Counted from the stretch's first letter, positions 21,365 to 30,853 are shown. The stretch is DNA of 30,894 nt from an uncultured Eubacteriales bacterium (GCA_900319655.1 ONPH01000007.1:1-30894), one strand, 5' to 3'. Program-made: numbers and translations. Notes: generated from the sequence alone by a model not told the origin.

Positions 21365-23140
21365 TTACTTAAAATAGCCGTCGAGCAGGTCTTTTGCAAC
21401 CTGCATGGCATACTTTCCCTTAACGCCGTTTTCGATTACTACGGCAACGGCGACCTCGGGCTTTTCAAACGGAGCGTAGCAGATAAACACCGCGTGGTCG
21501 GACCCTGAATTTTCCGCAGTGCCGGTTTTTGCGGCGACGGCGGTTTTATAGTCACCGAAAACCGAGTAAGCCGTGCCCTCGGGGTTGCTTGCAACCTCGC
21601 GCATAGCTTTTTGGACGATTTTAAGATTTTTTTCGAAAAAGCTCGAGCTTTCCGCGGTTTCGGGCTTTGTGAAATCCGCAATGATTTTTGAGTTGTCGGC
21701 GCTTGTGATTTTTCCGACCAAGTGAGTTTTTAAGCGCGTGCCGTTATTCGCGAGCGTTGCGGTATAGGCGGCTAATTGGAGCGGAGTAAAGGCGTTGTCG
21801 GACTGCCCGATTGCGGCACGGGGAGTGTTGCCCGGCTGCCAGTCGTCGTCATTCCGGCCAGCCAAAACTCCGCCTGATTCGCCGGTTTCGAGCCCGGTTT
21901 TTACGCCGAGGCCGAGCTTTTCAGCGCAGGCGCAGATGTTCTTAATCCCTGCTCTGCGGCCTGCCTCCGCGTAGAACCAGTTGCAGGAATGTGCCGTCGC
22001 GGAATAGATGTCCTGCATGCCGTGGTAGTGCATACACTCGACAACGTTAGAGGGGTAATAGTCGTAGAATTTGTCGCAGAAAAATTGTGTGCTTTCGTCT
22101 ATCGCGCCGTTCTCCAAAGCCGCAAGCGCAACGCAGGGCTTGAACACCGAACCGCAGGCAAATTCTCCGTCAAACGCGCGGTTAAACATGGGCGAATTTT
22201 CATCGTTTGCAAGGCTCGAATAATAATCGCCGTACAGGCTGTATTTGTTCAAATCGTAGGTCGGGTAACTCGCCGCCGCGAGCACGGAAAAATCCTTGAC
22301 CGACAGCATAACGGCAGCGCCTGCGGAGCAGTCCTCTCCGTGGCCTTTTTCGGAGTAAATCTCCGACTCCGCTTTTCCCTCAGCCTTTGCCGCCTGAACG
22401 TTTTCCGCAAGGCTTTCCGCCGCGGTTTTTTGAAGCTTGCTGTCGAGCGTGAGCCAAATATTACTTCCCCTTTCCGCAGACTGTTTGAGCTCCTCGGAGA
22501 CCGCACTTCCGCCGTCAAAAAACACGAGCTTTTCTCCGCTTTTTCCGCGGAGCTCGGTTTCGAATTTTGCTTCAATTCCGAACTTGCCTGTCTTATCGTT
22601 CAGCGCGTAATCTCCGCTTTCGTACTCGTCCGCCGTGACCGCGCCAAGCGCGCCTAAAATATGCGGTGCAAGGTTCGGGCTTTCGGCGGTTCTTACAAGG
22701 TACGGCTCAACGCTTGCGCCGTTTATTTTCTGCAAATTCTCGGCAACCGCGCCTGCCGATTCGCTCTTGATATTGTCAGCGAAAATGTATGTTTCTCCGT
22801 CGGGAACAGCGTCGGGAATGTCGCTGTGATACGCTAATTTCAGCTTGTCAAAAATGCTGATTAGGGTTGGAAAAACCGACTTTTCCTCTCCGTCAAGTTC
22901 CGTTCCTCTAACGACAACCCTGTAGCGAGTTTGGTTGACAATCAAGCCTTTTCCGTCCTTATCAAAAATCTGTCCGCGAACAGGCTCGGACTTAATCTCC
23001 TCTGCGCCGTCAGCATATGCCTGTCCGCGGTAGTTTTCCGAATTAATAAGCTGCCAGTCAACAAGCCTTGCCGTAAACGCCGCGAAGATTATCAGGGTGA
23101 TTATCACGCAGAATGTATATACATTTATGTGCTTTTTCAT
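21365..23140 (-). CDS. mrdA: Class B penicillin-binding protein 2 (elongation transpeptidase)
   Basis: A 591-residue membrane-anchored transpeptidase that cross-links peptidoglycan during side-wall growth. One N-terminal membrane helix (about 9-27) leads into the dimerisation domain (with EPVRGQIFD). The transpeptidase domain has SxxK (Ser331-Val-Phe-Lys334), SxN (Ser386-Cys-Asn388) and KTG (538-540). Low similarity to named PBP2 in the middle is normal for the family. Its ATG overlaps the mreD stop (ATGA) and GGAGG precedes it. It is the last gene of mreB-mreC-mreD-pbp2 and would work with MreBCD and RodA. Confidence 0.92.
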   Translation of the reverse strand: MKKHINVYTFCVIITLIIFAAFTARLVDWQLINSENYRGQAYADGAEEIKSEPVRGQIFDKDGKGLIVNQTRYRVVVRGTELDGEEKSVFPTLISIFDKLKLAYHSDIPDAVPDGETYIFADNIKSESAGAVAENLQKINGASVEPYLVRTAESPNLAPHILGALGAVTADEYESGDYALNDKTGKFGIEAKFETELRGKSGEKLVFFDGGSAVSEELKQSAERGSNIWLTLDSKLQKTAAESLAENVQAAKAEGKAESEIYSEKGHGEDCSAGAAVMLSVKDFSVLAAASYPTYDLNKYSLYGDYYSSLANDENSPMFNRAFDGEFACGSVFKPCVALAALENGAIDESTQFFCDKFYDYYPSNVVECMHYHGMQDIYSATAHSCNWFYAEAGRRAGIKNICACAEKLGLGVKTGLETGESGGVLAGRNDDDWQPGNTPRAAIGQSDNAFTPLQLAAYTATLANNGTRLKTHLVGKITSADNSKIIADFTKPETAESSSFFEKNLKIVQKAMREVASNPEGTAYSVFGDYKTAVAAKTGTAENSGSDHAVFICYAPFEKPEVAVAVVIENGVKGKYAMQVAKDLLDGYFK

Positions 23141-23643
23141 CGTCCGCCTCCGAGTATCAAACGGTTCAAAAAGTAAAGCGGTACGGCGGCGGTAAAGGTG
23201 AGCACAATTTTTGAAAGTCCGTGGTACAAATACAAAACCGCGCTGTCCGCAAAGCCGTATGTAAAGGCGTTTACCACGTACCTCGCGGTTATCGTGACAA
23301 CGGTCGCACTGAAAATCAGCAGCAGTGCAGAGTAAAAATTCGGGTTAAGTTTTTTGCTCAAAAGCTCGGGAATCGCGTATCCGCAAAGCGAAAGTGCGAT
23401 TGCGTAAAAACCGATTCCTCCGCTTGAAAATATATCCGCCAACGCTCCGCACAACGCGCCGCAAATCACCGAGGTCGGGGTGTCCGCGCAGGCGGAAACC
23501 GACAACGCCGCCGCTGCGAGCAAAAGCGGTCTGCCTCCGAAAGTTTCGGGCATCAGTCCGGCGTAATTATATAGTGTCGCGATTAATAAAAGCTCAATCG
23601 CAAGCAGGATTCTCCGCGGCACCGCACCCTTGGTTTTAGTCAC
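23137..23643 (-). CDS. mreD: Rod shape-determining protein MreD
   Basis: A 168-residue membrane protein with about five hydrophobic helices, part of the elongasome with MreB, MreC and PBP2. Sequence conservation in this family is low, so position matters: it starts inside the end of mreC (8-base overlap) and its stop overlaps the pbp2 start. The start codon is GTG (23643), seven bases after GAGAGGTG. The length is normal. Confidence 0.88.
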   Translation of the reverse strand: MTKTKGAVPRRILLAIELLLIATLYNYAGLMPETFGGRPLLLAAAALSVSACADTPTSVICGALCGALADIFSSGGIGFYAIALSLCGYAIPELLSKKLNPNFYSALLLIFSATVVTITARYVVNAFTYGFADSAVLYLYHGLSKIVLTFTAAVPLYFLNRLILGGGR

Positions 23644-24451
23644 GCAAAGTCACCTCTCCCCTGCCCGAAAAGTCAGTTACCACCATGGCGCTTGTAACCT
23701 TTGAAATATCCTCATACGGCTCGACCACCGCATACGGCGTCGCGTCAAAGCCGCTGTACTCCACGCTTTTGACCTTGCCGACGGCTAAGCCCTTCGGATA
23801 AATTCCACCTGAGCCCTGAGTGGTGATTATATCGCCCTCATTAATGCTGTTGTCCTCGGTCAGCATTGTCAGCGCCGTGCGGTTTTTAAGGCTGAGCTCT
23901 GCCGTTCCGCTGACAACTCCGCCGTCGGCAGTGCGGCTGTCATAAGCGCCGATTTTAAGCTTAGGCGAAAGTATCGTTGTGACAACGGCGCTGTACTGCT
24001 CCGCCCTTGAAACCTGACCGATTAATCCATTTTCGGTTATCACAGGATTGCCCTCACTCACGCCGTCGGCAGTTCCTGCGCCGATTGTGAAGGAATAAAA
24101 ATCATCATCCGCGTCGCGCGCGATTACCTCGGCAGGCTTTAATGTTAAATCGGGCTTTTGCTTTGATATATTAAAATACTTCAAGAGTCTTTCGTTTTCG
24201 CGCTGTAAATCGAGATAATCAATAAGCTCGGCTCTGAGCTCCTCATTCTCCTTTTTAAGCCGCGTAAGCTCGTCGTTTTCCGCTGAATCAGGCGTGGATT
24301 TCGCAGAAGCCGTAAGGCTTGAAATTCCGAGCGGCACAAGGTTAAACGCTCCCGAAATAAAGCCGGTTTTTCCCTGCGCAAAAACACCCGTCACCGTCAC
24401 GGTGATGAGTGTGATAATCAAAAATTTTAAGCTGTTGCCTTTGCCCCTCAT
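23636..24451 (-). CDS. mreC: Rod shape-determining protein MreC
   Basis: A 271-residue bitopic protein that scaffolds the wall-elongation complex outside the membrane. An N-terminal basic end and one membrane helix (about 8-27) are followed by a coiled coil (about 58-92, [15 protein letters not shown]) and the two beta domains of MreC ([47 protein letters not shown]). Its ATG overlaps the mreB stop (ATGA). Confidence 0.95.
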   Translation of the reverse strand: MRGKGNSLKFLIITLITVTVTGVFAQGKTGFISGAFNLVPLGISSLTASAKSTPDSAENDELTRLKKENEELRAELIDYLDLQRENERLLKYFNISKQKPDLTLKPAEVIARDADDDFYSFTIGAGTADGVSEGNPVITENGLIGQVSRAEQYSAVVTTILSPKLKIGAYDSRTADGGVVSGTAELSLKNRTALTMLTEDNSINEGDIITTQGSGGIYPKGLAVGKVKSVEYSGFDATPYAVVEPYEDISKVTSAMVVTDFSGRGEVTLRD

Positions 24452-25458
24452 ACGGCGCGTAACCTCTTGCGCCTTGAGGATTTTAAAAGGCGTTTTCCTG
24501 CGCCGTTTACAACGCAGTCTAGCGGATTTTGCGCGATATTCACAGGCATTCCCGTCTGCTGCATTATCAGCAGGTCGATTCCGCGCAGCAGCGCTCCGCC
24601 GCCTGTGAGCATTATTCCGCGGTCGATGATGTCCGCCGAGAGCTCGGGCGGAGTTTTTTCGAGCGTTGTTCTGACCGCGCCGACGATTACCGAAAGCGGC
24701 TCGCTCAAAGCCGTGCGGATTTCCTCGGCGGTTACGGTGATGTCCTTGGGCAGACCGTCGACGAGGTTGCGCCCCTTAACCGCCATTGATTCCTCCACCT
24801 CGCAGGGGAAAGCCGAGCCGATTTTTATTTTAATTTCTTCGGCGGTTCGCTCGCCTATTAGCAGGTTATATTTATTCTTTATGTGGCTCTGTATCGCTTC
24901 GTCAAGCTTGTCGCCTGCTACCCTGACCGAGCAGGCTGTAACGATGTCACCGAGGGAGATTACCGCGACCTCGCTTGTACCGCCGCCGATGTCCGCAACC
25001 AGACTTCCCGAGGGCTCGTCCACAGGCAAATCAGCGCCGATTGCCGCCGCCATTGGTTCTTCAATCAGGCTGACGGGCGGCTTTGCGCCTGCCTGATACG
25101 CTGCGTCCTCAACCGCCTTGCGCTCAACCTCCGTCACTCCGGTCGGCAGGCAAATCACCACCCTTTGGCGGCTGAAAAATCCCGGTCTCACGGAGCTTTT
25201 TATAAAGTGGCGTATCATTTTGGCGGTTATCATATAGTCTGCGATTACGCCGTCCTTGAGCGGTCTGACCGCGACTATTGAGCCGGGCGTTCTGCCTATC
25301 ATTTCCTTTGCTCGACTGCCGACCGCAAGCACCTCGTCGGTGCGGGTATCGACCGCCACAACGGACGGTTCGCGCAAAATAATACCCTTGCCTTTTAAGC
25401 AGACAAGGGTGTTGGCTGTTCCGAGGTCAATTCCGATGTCCTTTGAAAACGAAAGCAT
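24448..25458 (-). CDS. mreB: Rod shape-determining protein MreB (bacterial actin)
   Basis: A 336-residue actin-like ATPase that forms membrane filaments guiding wall synthesis. It shows phosphate 1 [11 protein letters not shown], phosphate 2 [15 protein letters not shown], the hinge VIADY, and the adenosine loop [13 protein letters not shown]. The length is normal. The ATG follows AAAGGAAG. It opens the mreB-mreC-mreD-pbp2 operon, about 90 bases downstream of dut. It indicates a rod or ovoid cell, or a coccus that keeps the genes. Confidence 0.97.
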   Translation of the reverse strand: MLSFSKDIGIDLGTANTLVCLKGKGIILREPSVVAVDTRTDEVLAVGSRAKEMIGRTPGSIVAVRPLKDGVIADYMITAKMIRHFIKSSVRPGFFSRQRVVICLPTGVTEVERKAVEDAAYQAGAKPPVSLIEEPMAAAIGADLPVDEPSGSLVADIGGGTSEVAVISLGDIVTACSVRVAGDKLDEAIQSHIKNKYNLLIGERTAEEIKIKIGSAFPCEVEESMAVKGRNLVDGLPKDITVTAEEIRTALSEPLSVIVGAVRTTLEKTPPELSADIIDRGIMLTGGGALLRGIDLLIMQQTGMPVNIAQNPLDCVVNGAGKRLLKSSRRKRLRAV

Positions 25459-25549
25459 TTTTAACTTCCTTTCATTGTTATGTGTATATCATATTTGTGT
25501 GAATATATCATACTACATCGAAATTATTAAATTTGTCGAAACCTGTATA

Positions 25550-25990
25550 TTATTTTCTTCCGCTTGAACCAAAGCCGCCTTCGCCGCGAGCGGTGTCGGA
25601 AAGCTCGTCAACCTCCGTGATGTCGGGAGTGAGCACAGGTGCGATTACCATCTGCGCTAAGCGCTCGAACGGCTCGATTACATACGGCTTGTCGGAAACA
25701 TTGCAAAGACCTACACAAACCTCGCCGCGGTAGTCGCTGTCGATTACGCCGACGCCGTTTGACAGGCAAATTCCGTGCTTAACGCCGAGTCCGCTTCTGG
25801 CGTACAGAAACGCCGCGCAGGTGTTGTCGGGCAGTTCAATCGCGATTCCTGTCGGAATTACGGTGAGCTGACCGGGAGCGAGGGTTACGCTCTCGGCAAT
25901 ACAGGCGTAAAGGTCCATTCCCGCCGAGCCGTTTGTCGCTCTTTGGGGGATTTTGGCGTTTTCTTTGAGCTTTTTAATTTTGAGTTCCAT
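25550..25990 (-). CDS. dut: Deoxyuridine 5'-triphosphate nucleotidohydrolase (dUTPase)
   Basis: A 146-residue trimeric dUTPase that splits dUTP to dUMP and pyrophosphate, keeping uracil out of DNA and supplying thymidylate synthesis. All five motifs are seen: GSAGMDLYA, ARSGLGVKHGI, GVIDSDYRGE, RLAQMV and the C-terminal ARGEGGFGSSG that closes the active site. I choose the second Met (25990): AAGGAAG abuts the first ATG directly but stands six bases from the second. It may share a transcript with mreB. Confidence 0.95.
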   Translation of the reverse strand: MELKIKKLKENAKIPQRATNGSAGMDLYACIAESVTLAPGQLTVIPTGIAIELPDNTCAAFLYARSGLGVKHGICLSNGVGVIDSDYRGEVCVGLCNVSDKPYVIEPFERLAQMVIAPVLTPDITEVDELSDTARGEGGFGSSGRK

Positions 25991-26102
25991 ATTCATCTTC
26001 CTTCATTTCTTGCAATTTTTTGCATAATCGCTTCATTTTGATTTTTATTATTCCAAACTGAAATTATCTTTTAGAAAATAAAACTCCGTCAAATTTCAAA
26101 AT

Positions 26103-26122
26103 AAGAAAATTGGAATTTTCTT
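26103..26122. repeat. AT-rich perfect inverted repeat upstream of dut
   Basis: Nine-base arms (AAGAAAATT and AATTTTCTT) flank a GG centre. It lies in the 169-base gap between the U32 gene and dut, which is otherwise AT-rich and holds no open frame. It may be a weak transcript end for the U32 gene. Confidence 0.4.
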
Positions 26123-26159
26123 CTAAAAAATTAAAAGTATTTTTGACATGTTGCACATA

Positions 26160-28223
26160 TCATTCCACACCGCGTTTGTACAAACCGCGGGTGAATTTAT
26201 CGTTTAACATCGAAATGCGGTTAAAATCTGGTATTCTTTCCACGTTTTCCACATAGTTTTCCACAGTAAAACGGAGAATGTTAAAATTTGTGGACAGCGT
26301 TCTAAATTCCTGCGGAGCAATATAAAGCGGCACGCAGTTAAGCACCTCGGTGCAGTTTCCGTCACATTTCAGATAAAAACTTTTGCCTTTTCTGTCCGTC
26401 ATTTTTGACTGATTTTTGCAGGATTTACAGCTTATGCCGTCGCCCTTGACAGGACAGCTGCGGCAGAGCATAAGCGGCAGATGGCCGTAGGTGATAATTC
26501 CCCTTTTGATATTGCCGCCGAGGCGGTTTATTCGGTTAAAGGTCAGCTCAAAGCTGAGCTCGACATCCTTTATTCCGTACTCCTCAGCCCAAAGCAGGTC
26601 GTAGGTATTCACAAGGTTAAGTCCATAGCCGCCGTGTAGAGTAAAGCCGAGGTTTTTCGCGGTGTGGAGCGCGCCGATATTGTGGCAGAGCGCGTCGGTC
26701 ACGCCGATTTCCTTTACCCTTTGGAGCTGGGCTTCAATCTGCTTTTCCCTGTCGAACATTCCCCTCGGGACTTCGACCGCGACATTATACCCCTCGTTTT
26801 TGAGGCGTTGGGTTTCCCTGATATCGGAGAAAAGCGGAACAAAAACAAGCTCGCAATCCTTAAATGCAGGGCTGATTTTCGTACCCCGAACGGACGCCCT
26901 TGTAAAATTTTCGCTCTTATTGTACGGCGCAAAGTCGCCGTTTATATCCACATCATTAATTTTATAATTATGGACGGTTTTTCTGAGCCTGTCGAGCTCG
27001 TCGGTGCACTCCCTGCGCATAGCGTTCAAGGCAGATACCGGGAGCGAAATGTTATCGTCAAGCGTTAGCTTAATATCCCCGACCGAGTACGCTGTCGAGC
27101 CTGTCTTTTTAAGCTGGGTAAAACATTTTTCGGCACTCAAAGCGACGTTTTTAGCCTGCTCGCAGATTACGTCCGCGGCGCTCTCAGCGGTATGAATTTC
27201 TTCAGTCATTTTCAAAACGGGACGTTCTCCCAAATGCGCGGTAAACTCCGCGGTGACGGCGATATTCTGCGCCTCGTTTTTGTACTTGGCGCGGATTTTT
27301 GAAAGCAGCTTTTCGTCGGCGGAAACAACGTCATCCTTGGTGCGCGTGCCGAACATTCCCCTGCCGATTTTGCCTGTATAATAGCCGTCGGTAAAGCCTG
27401 TGCGCGAAAATACCGCACGCAAAAGCTCGGCGGTTTCATCGGTGACAAAGCCCAAATCGCGCTGTTCCCTGCATGCCGTAACGGCGGCGCTTACATACTC
27501 GGGGCGCTTCATTCTGCCCTCGATTTTTGCCGAGGCAACGCCGATTTCCTCAAGCTCGTTTAGGTACGGAATAATGCTGTTGTCCTTAAGGCTGAGCGCG
27601 TATTTGCCCTTGCCACCCGACACCGTAAACGGCAGACGGCAGGTCTGGGCGCAGGCTCCGCGGTTTCCGCTCCGCGAACCGAGCATCGCGGAAAAATAGC
27701 ATTGACCGCTCACGCACATACACAATGCTCCGTGGACAAAAACCTCGAGCTCAACGGGGATTTCCGCCGCCTTTTTTATCTCGTCACGGCTCATCTCGCG
27801 CGCCAATACAACGCGCTTGAAGCCCTGCTCATACAGCGCCTTTACACCCGACGCGGTGTGAACACTCATCTGGGTTGAAGCGTGAAGCGCCAAGTCCGGC
27901 GCTATCCTTTGGGCAAGCCTTGCAACGCCCATATTTTGCACGATAAGTGCGTCGACGTCCGCCTTTGCGGCTTCGGTAATTGCCTGTTTAAGCTGCTTGA
28001 ACTCGTCGTCGAAAACTATAGTATTTATTGTAAGATAAAATTTAACGCCGTGAATGTGGCAGTATTCCACGGCGCTGCAGAGCTGTTCAAAATCAAAATT
28101 TTGAGCTGAGGCACGCGCCGAAAAGCTTTTTCCGCCCGCATAAACGGCGTCTGCACCCGAACGAACGGCTGCAATTACGCTATCGTAACCGCCCGCCGGA
28201 GCTAAGATTTCTATTTTTTCCAT
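26160..28223 (-). CDS. U32 family protein, long form (probable RNA hydroxylation enzyme or peptidase U32)
   Basis: A 687-residue protein. The N-terminal U32 barrel has ILAPAGGYDSVIAAVRSGADAVYAGG, ALCMCVSGQCYFSAMLGSR and NRGACAQTCRLP, the Cys-rich signature. A second part (about 360-687, DUF3656-like) carries more cysteines (CRSCPVKG, CKSCKNQ, CDGNC). Relatives RlhA and TrhP hydroxylate 23S rRNA or tRNA using prephenate-derived chemistry; older annotation is collagenase-like peptidase. The cysteines may hold an iron-sulfur cluster. The open frame starts earlier, but I use the ATG at 28223, one base after the zapA stop; the binding site is weak, so translation is coupled to zapA. Confidence 0.85.
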   Translation of the reverse strand: MEKIEILAPAGGYDSVIAAVRSGADAVYAGGKSFSARASAQNFDFEQLCSAVEYCHIHGVKFYLTINTIVFDDEFKQLKQAITEAAKADVDALIVQNMGVARLAQRIAPDLALHASTQMSVHTASGVKALYEQGFKRVVLAREMSRDEIKKAAEIPVELEVFVHGALCMCVSGQCYFSAMLGSRSGNRGACAQTCRLPFTVSGGKGKYALSLKDNSIIPYLNELEEIGVASAKIEGRMKRPEYVSAAVTACREQRDLGFVTDETAELLRAVFSRTGFTDGYYTGKIGRGMFGTRTKDDVVSADEKLLSKIRAKYKNEAQNIAVTAEFTAHLGERPVLKMTEEIHTAESAADVICEQAKNVALSAEKCFTQLKKTGSTAYSVGDIKLTLDDNISLPVSALNAMRRECTDELDRLRKTVHNYKINDVDINGDFAPYNKSENFTRASVRGTKISPAFKDCELVFVPLFSDIRETQRLKNEGYNVAVEVPRGMFDREKQIEAQLQRVKEIGVTDALCHNIGALHTAKNLGFTLHGGYGLNLVNTYDLLWAEEYGIKDVELSFELTFNRINRLGGNIKRGIITYGHLPLMLCRSCPVKGDGISCKSCKNQSKMTDRKGKSFYLKCDGNCTEVLNCVPLYIAPQEFRTLSTNFNILRFTVENYVENVERIPDFNRISMLNDKFTRGLYKRGVE

Positions 28224-28224
28224 T

Positions 28225-28767
28225 TTATTTCTTGTTTTTGTCGTCGTCAAAAAGCGAGCCCTGGCGCATGGGAACATAGCCCATTATTTTCTCGTTCTTT
28301 TTCTCGTTGACTGCTTTTTCAAACTTCTTTTCATTCTCATATTTTTTGTCGGACTTTTTGGATTCGCCGCTCCTTTTGAGCCTGTCGTTCTCCTTGGTGA
28401 GAGATGCAAGCTGATCCTCGAGCGCCTTTACGCGCTTAACCAGGGCGGTGTTCTCGTTGATAGCGTCGGTCAGCTTTTCGCGGTACTCCACAACCTGACG
28501 GTTCAAATCGTTATTCTTCTTGATGAACTGATCCGCCTTTTGAACCAAATCCTTGTTGCGCTTAACCGCCTTGTTTTTGTCGTCGCAAAAGTCCATCGCC
28601 GCCAAAATCGCGCAGTCGCGGACGTCAAGCTGCTGTGCCGAACGCGAGGCGTTCAATATCGCGGCTGACACGTCGTTTGCAACCTTTTTGACATATTCCT
28701 CGCTTTCGGTGGTGATAACCACATAACTTCTGCCCTCAAGCAGTACGCTGATTCTCTTTTTTTCCAT
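28225..28767 (-). CDS. zapA: Cell division protein ZapA with extended coiled coil
   Basis: A 180-residue protein. The N-terminal 90 residues are ZapA (RISVLLEGRSYVV, then VSAAILNASRSAQQLDVRDCAILAAMDFCDD), which bundles FtsZ filaments at the division ring. It then continues as a long coiled coil (about 75-135) and a Lys/Glu-rich linker, and ends in MGYVPMRQGSLFDDD, a short motif that looks like a docking peptide. Usual ZapA is 85-110 residues, so the tail is an addition seen in Clostridia. It has its own promoter and is coupled to the U32 gene. Confidence 0.9.
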   Translation of the reverse strand: MEKKRISVLLEGRSYVVITTESEEYVKKVANDVSAAILNASRSAQQLDVRDCAILAAMDFCDDKNKAVKRNKDLVQKADQFIKKNNDLNRQVVEYREKLTDAINENTALVKRVKALEDQLASLTKENDRLKRSGESKKSDKKYENEKKFEKAVNEKKNEKIMGYVPMRQGSLFDDDKNKK

Positions 28768-28800
28768 AACCGCACCTCTGTTATTTCAAAATTCATCTTT

Positions 28801-28829
28801 ATTTTATCATATTTTTAGTTAAACCTCAA
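28801..28829 (-). promoter_or_regulatory. Promoter of zapA-U32
   Basis: TTGAGG (28824-28829) and TAAAAT (28801-28806) on the minus strand with a 17-bp spacer, about 35 bases before the zapA start. Confidence 0.6.
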
Positions 28830-28880
28830 TAGCACCTTTTTAATATTCGGCGCGTATATTATTACAATTATATAACCATT

Positions 28881-28896
28881 TTGCAAACGGTTGAAA
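28881..28896. promoter_or_regulatory. Possible LacI/GalR-family operator at the GH13 promoter
   Basis: TTGCAAACGGTTGAAA has a central CG flanked by arms that are complementary at five of seven positions, like operators of MalR or CcpA-type repressors. It covers the -35 box, a place suited to repression. Confidence 0.35.
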
Positions 28897-28919
28897 AAAG
28901 TGACGATTTGTGGTAAAAT
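28891..28919 (+). promoter_or_regulatory. Sigma-A type promoter of the second GH13 gene
   Basis: TTGAAA (28891-28896) and TAAAAT (28914-28919) with a 17-bp spacer. It is divergent from the zapA promoter. Confidence 0.7.
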
Positions 28920-28952
28920 GAGATAACTATTGATGATTTACGGAGTGAAATT

Positions 28953-30746
28953 ATGCCTATTTCCTTTGATTCTCAAAAAGTTTTCTACCGCACGCCGTTC
29001 GGCGCGGTTGAACAGGGTACTTCGGTTCATTTCAGAATCCTTGTACCCAAGCAGGAGCATTCAAAAATTATTGAGCTCTGCGTTAAGTATGATTTTGACT
29101 ACAACTGGGAATATATCAAGCTGATTTGGTGCGGCAAATTTGACGACGCCACCGAGATTTGGGAGGGCGACTTTGCCCCCGACAGAATGGGATTGTATTG
29201 GTATTGCTTCAGGCTTTCCACCCCAAACGGAAACCGCTACCTCGTTCCGAGCGATCCGTTTGAAAAGAGCAAAATTCAGGATCACCCCGAGCGCAGCTGG
29301 CAGCTCACCTGCTACAAAAAGGGATTTGATACGCCCAAGTGGCCTGTCGGCGGCGTAATGTATCAGATTTTCCCCGACCGCTTTAACTTCAGCGGAGAGG
29401 AAAAAAAGCTTAAACGTACTGACTTCACCCGCAACAACGACTGGTACGCAACTCCCGTTTGGCAGCCCAACGAGCACGGCGAGATTACAAACTCGGACTT
29501 CTTTATGGGCGACCTAAAGGGTATCACCCAAAAGCTCGACTACCTTGAGCATTTGGGTGACCCGATACTCGGCACTGAGGACGACTTTAAGGAGCTGTGC
29601 GCTGAGGCTAAAAAACGCGGAATTCACGTTATCAACGACGGCGTGTTCTCGCACACCGGCTCGGACAGCGTTTACTTTAACCGCTCGGGACGCTACGGCG
29701 ACGGCGGCGCTTACCGCGATAAAAACTCGCCTTACTACAGCTGGTACAAGTTCAACGAATGGCCGGACAACTACAACAGCTGGTGGGGATTTTACACCCT
29801 GCCCGAGGTTATCGAAACCTCGCCGGCGTTTAACGAATACATAAACGGCGAAAACGGCATTATCCGCAAATATATGCGCCTTGGCAACTCTGGTTGGAGG
29901 CTCGACGTTGCCGACGAACTCCCCGATGAATTTATGGAAAACCTCAGAAAATCCGTCAAGGCGGAAAATCCCGAGGCGATTATCATCGGTGAGGTTTGGG
30001 AGGATGCGAGCAATAAGGAAAGCTACGGAGCAAGAAGGAAATTTTTGCTTGGTGAACAGCTTGACTCGGTTATGAACTACGTGTTCAGAGGAGCAATCCT
30101 CGACTTCTGCCGCGGTCAGGAAGCGCGTTACACCATGGCGGCGATTATGAGCGTAATCGAAAACTATCCGCGTCCGGTGCTCAGAGTTCTGATGAATTCG
30201 CTTTCTACCCACGACACCGAACGCGCGTTGACGGTTATTGCAGGCGAGCCGCTCAACGGCAGAGACAGATGCTGGCAGGCTAACACCCACCTCAGCCGTG
30301 AGCAAAGAGAACGCGGCGTTAAGCTCTTAAAGATTGCCGCCGCTATGCAGTATACACTGCCGGGCTTTCCCTGTGTTTATTACGGCGACGAGGCAGGCCT
30401 TGAGGGCTACCGCGATCCGTTCAACCGCGCCTGCTACCCTTGGGGCAGAGAGGATAAGGAACTTGTTGAGTGGCATTCTACGCTCGGCAAGCTAAGAGAA
30501 AGCTGCTCGGCGCTTTGGGACGGCGAATTTATTGACGCCTACGCAATGGGCAAGCACCTTGCGTATATCCGCCACGACAAGGAAACCGCGCTTTACTGCA
30601 CGTTTAATATGTATGACGAGGAAGTTGTTATCGATCCGCCGCCGGGCTACACAAACGCAAAGGTGCTGTTCGGTTCGAGATACGAAAACCAGAAGCTTTA
30701 CGTTAAGCCGTTGAGCTGTGAGTTTTTACTCGTTGACCTGAAATAA
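28953..30746 (+). CDS. Cytoplasmic GH13 maltodextrin hydrolase (neopullulanase-like), with an internal deletion
   Basis: A 597-residue enzyme without signal peptide: N-terminal beta domain (1-125), GH13 barrel, C-terminal beta domain. Such enzymes split maltodextrins, pullulan or cyclodextrins. Catalytic residues are present: Asp318 (GWRLD), Glu347 (IGEVWE) and Asp421 (STHDTE), and DGVFSHTG. However, the barrel runs LDYLEHLG directly into DPILGTEDD near residues 202-210. Family members have about 25 more residues there, with the IYLNPIF strand and the conserved HRYDTADY. The reading frame is kept. The protein may be misfolded or altered, or the sequence may be wrong here. The ATG follows CGGAGTG. 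Confidence 0.88.
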   Translation: MPISFDSQKVFYRTPFGAVEQGTSVHFRILVPKQEHSKIIELCVKYDFDYNWEYIKLIWCGKFDDATEIWEGDFAPDRMGLYWYCFRLSTPNGNRYLVPSDPFEKSKIQDHPERSWQLTCYKKGFDTPKWPVGGVMYQIFPDRFNFSGEEKKLKRTDFTRNNDWYATPVWQPNEHGEITNSDFFMGDLKGITQKLDYLEHLGDPILGTEDDFKELCAEAKKRGIHVINDGVFSHTGSDSVYFNRSGRYGDGGAYRDKNSPYYSWYKFNEWPDNYNSWWGFYTLPEVIETSPAFNEYINGENGIIRKYMRLGNSGWRLDVADELPDEFMENLRKSVKAENPEAIIIGEVWEDASNKESYGARRKFLLGEQLDSVMNYVFRGAILDFCRGQEARYTMAAIMSVIENYPRPVLRVLMNSLSTHDTERALTVIAGEPLNGRDRCWQANTHLSREQRERGVKLLKIAAAMQYTLPGFPCVYYGDEAGLEGYRDPFNRACYPWGREDKELVEWHSTLGKLRESCSALWDGEFIDAYAMGKHLAYIRHDKETALYCTFNMYDEEVVIDPPPGYTNAKVLFGSRYENQKLYVKPLSCEFLLVDLK

Positions 30747-30752
30747 AAATTT

Positions 30753-30789
30753 ACACGGAGCTGTCGGCTGACAACTCCGTGTTTTTTTG
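30753..30789 (+). terminator. Strong terminator of the GH13 gene
   Basis: ACACGGAG pairs with CTCCGTGT (30753-30760 with 30775-30782), and TGTC/GACA inside, around a GGCT loop with one mismatch between the stems. A run of seven T follows at once. Confidence 0.92.
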
Positions 30790-30853
30790 CTTTATTTAAT
30801 GTAAACTGAACAATCCCAATCATCCGATAAACAGTGCAAAAATCATCGAAATA

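Noticed and set aside
21989..22657. 222-residue open frame on the plus strand
   Set aside because: Antisense to the transpeptidase domain of PBP2, with no family features or promoter.
26142..26147. TTGACA as a plus-strand promoter
   Set aside because: No -10 box at 16-18 bp and it would only read antisense into the U32 gene.
29514..30305. 263-residue open frame on the minus strand
   Set aside because: It lies fully inside the GH13 gene in the opposite strand, without a ribosome binding site or recognisable domain; a codon-bias shadow.
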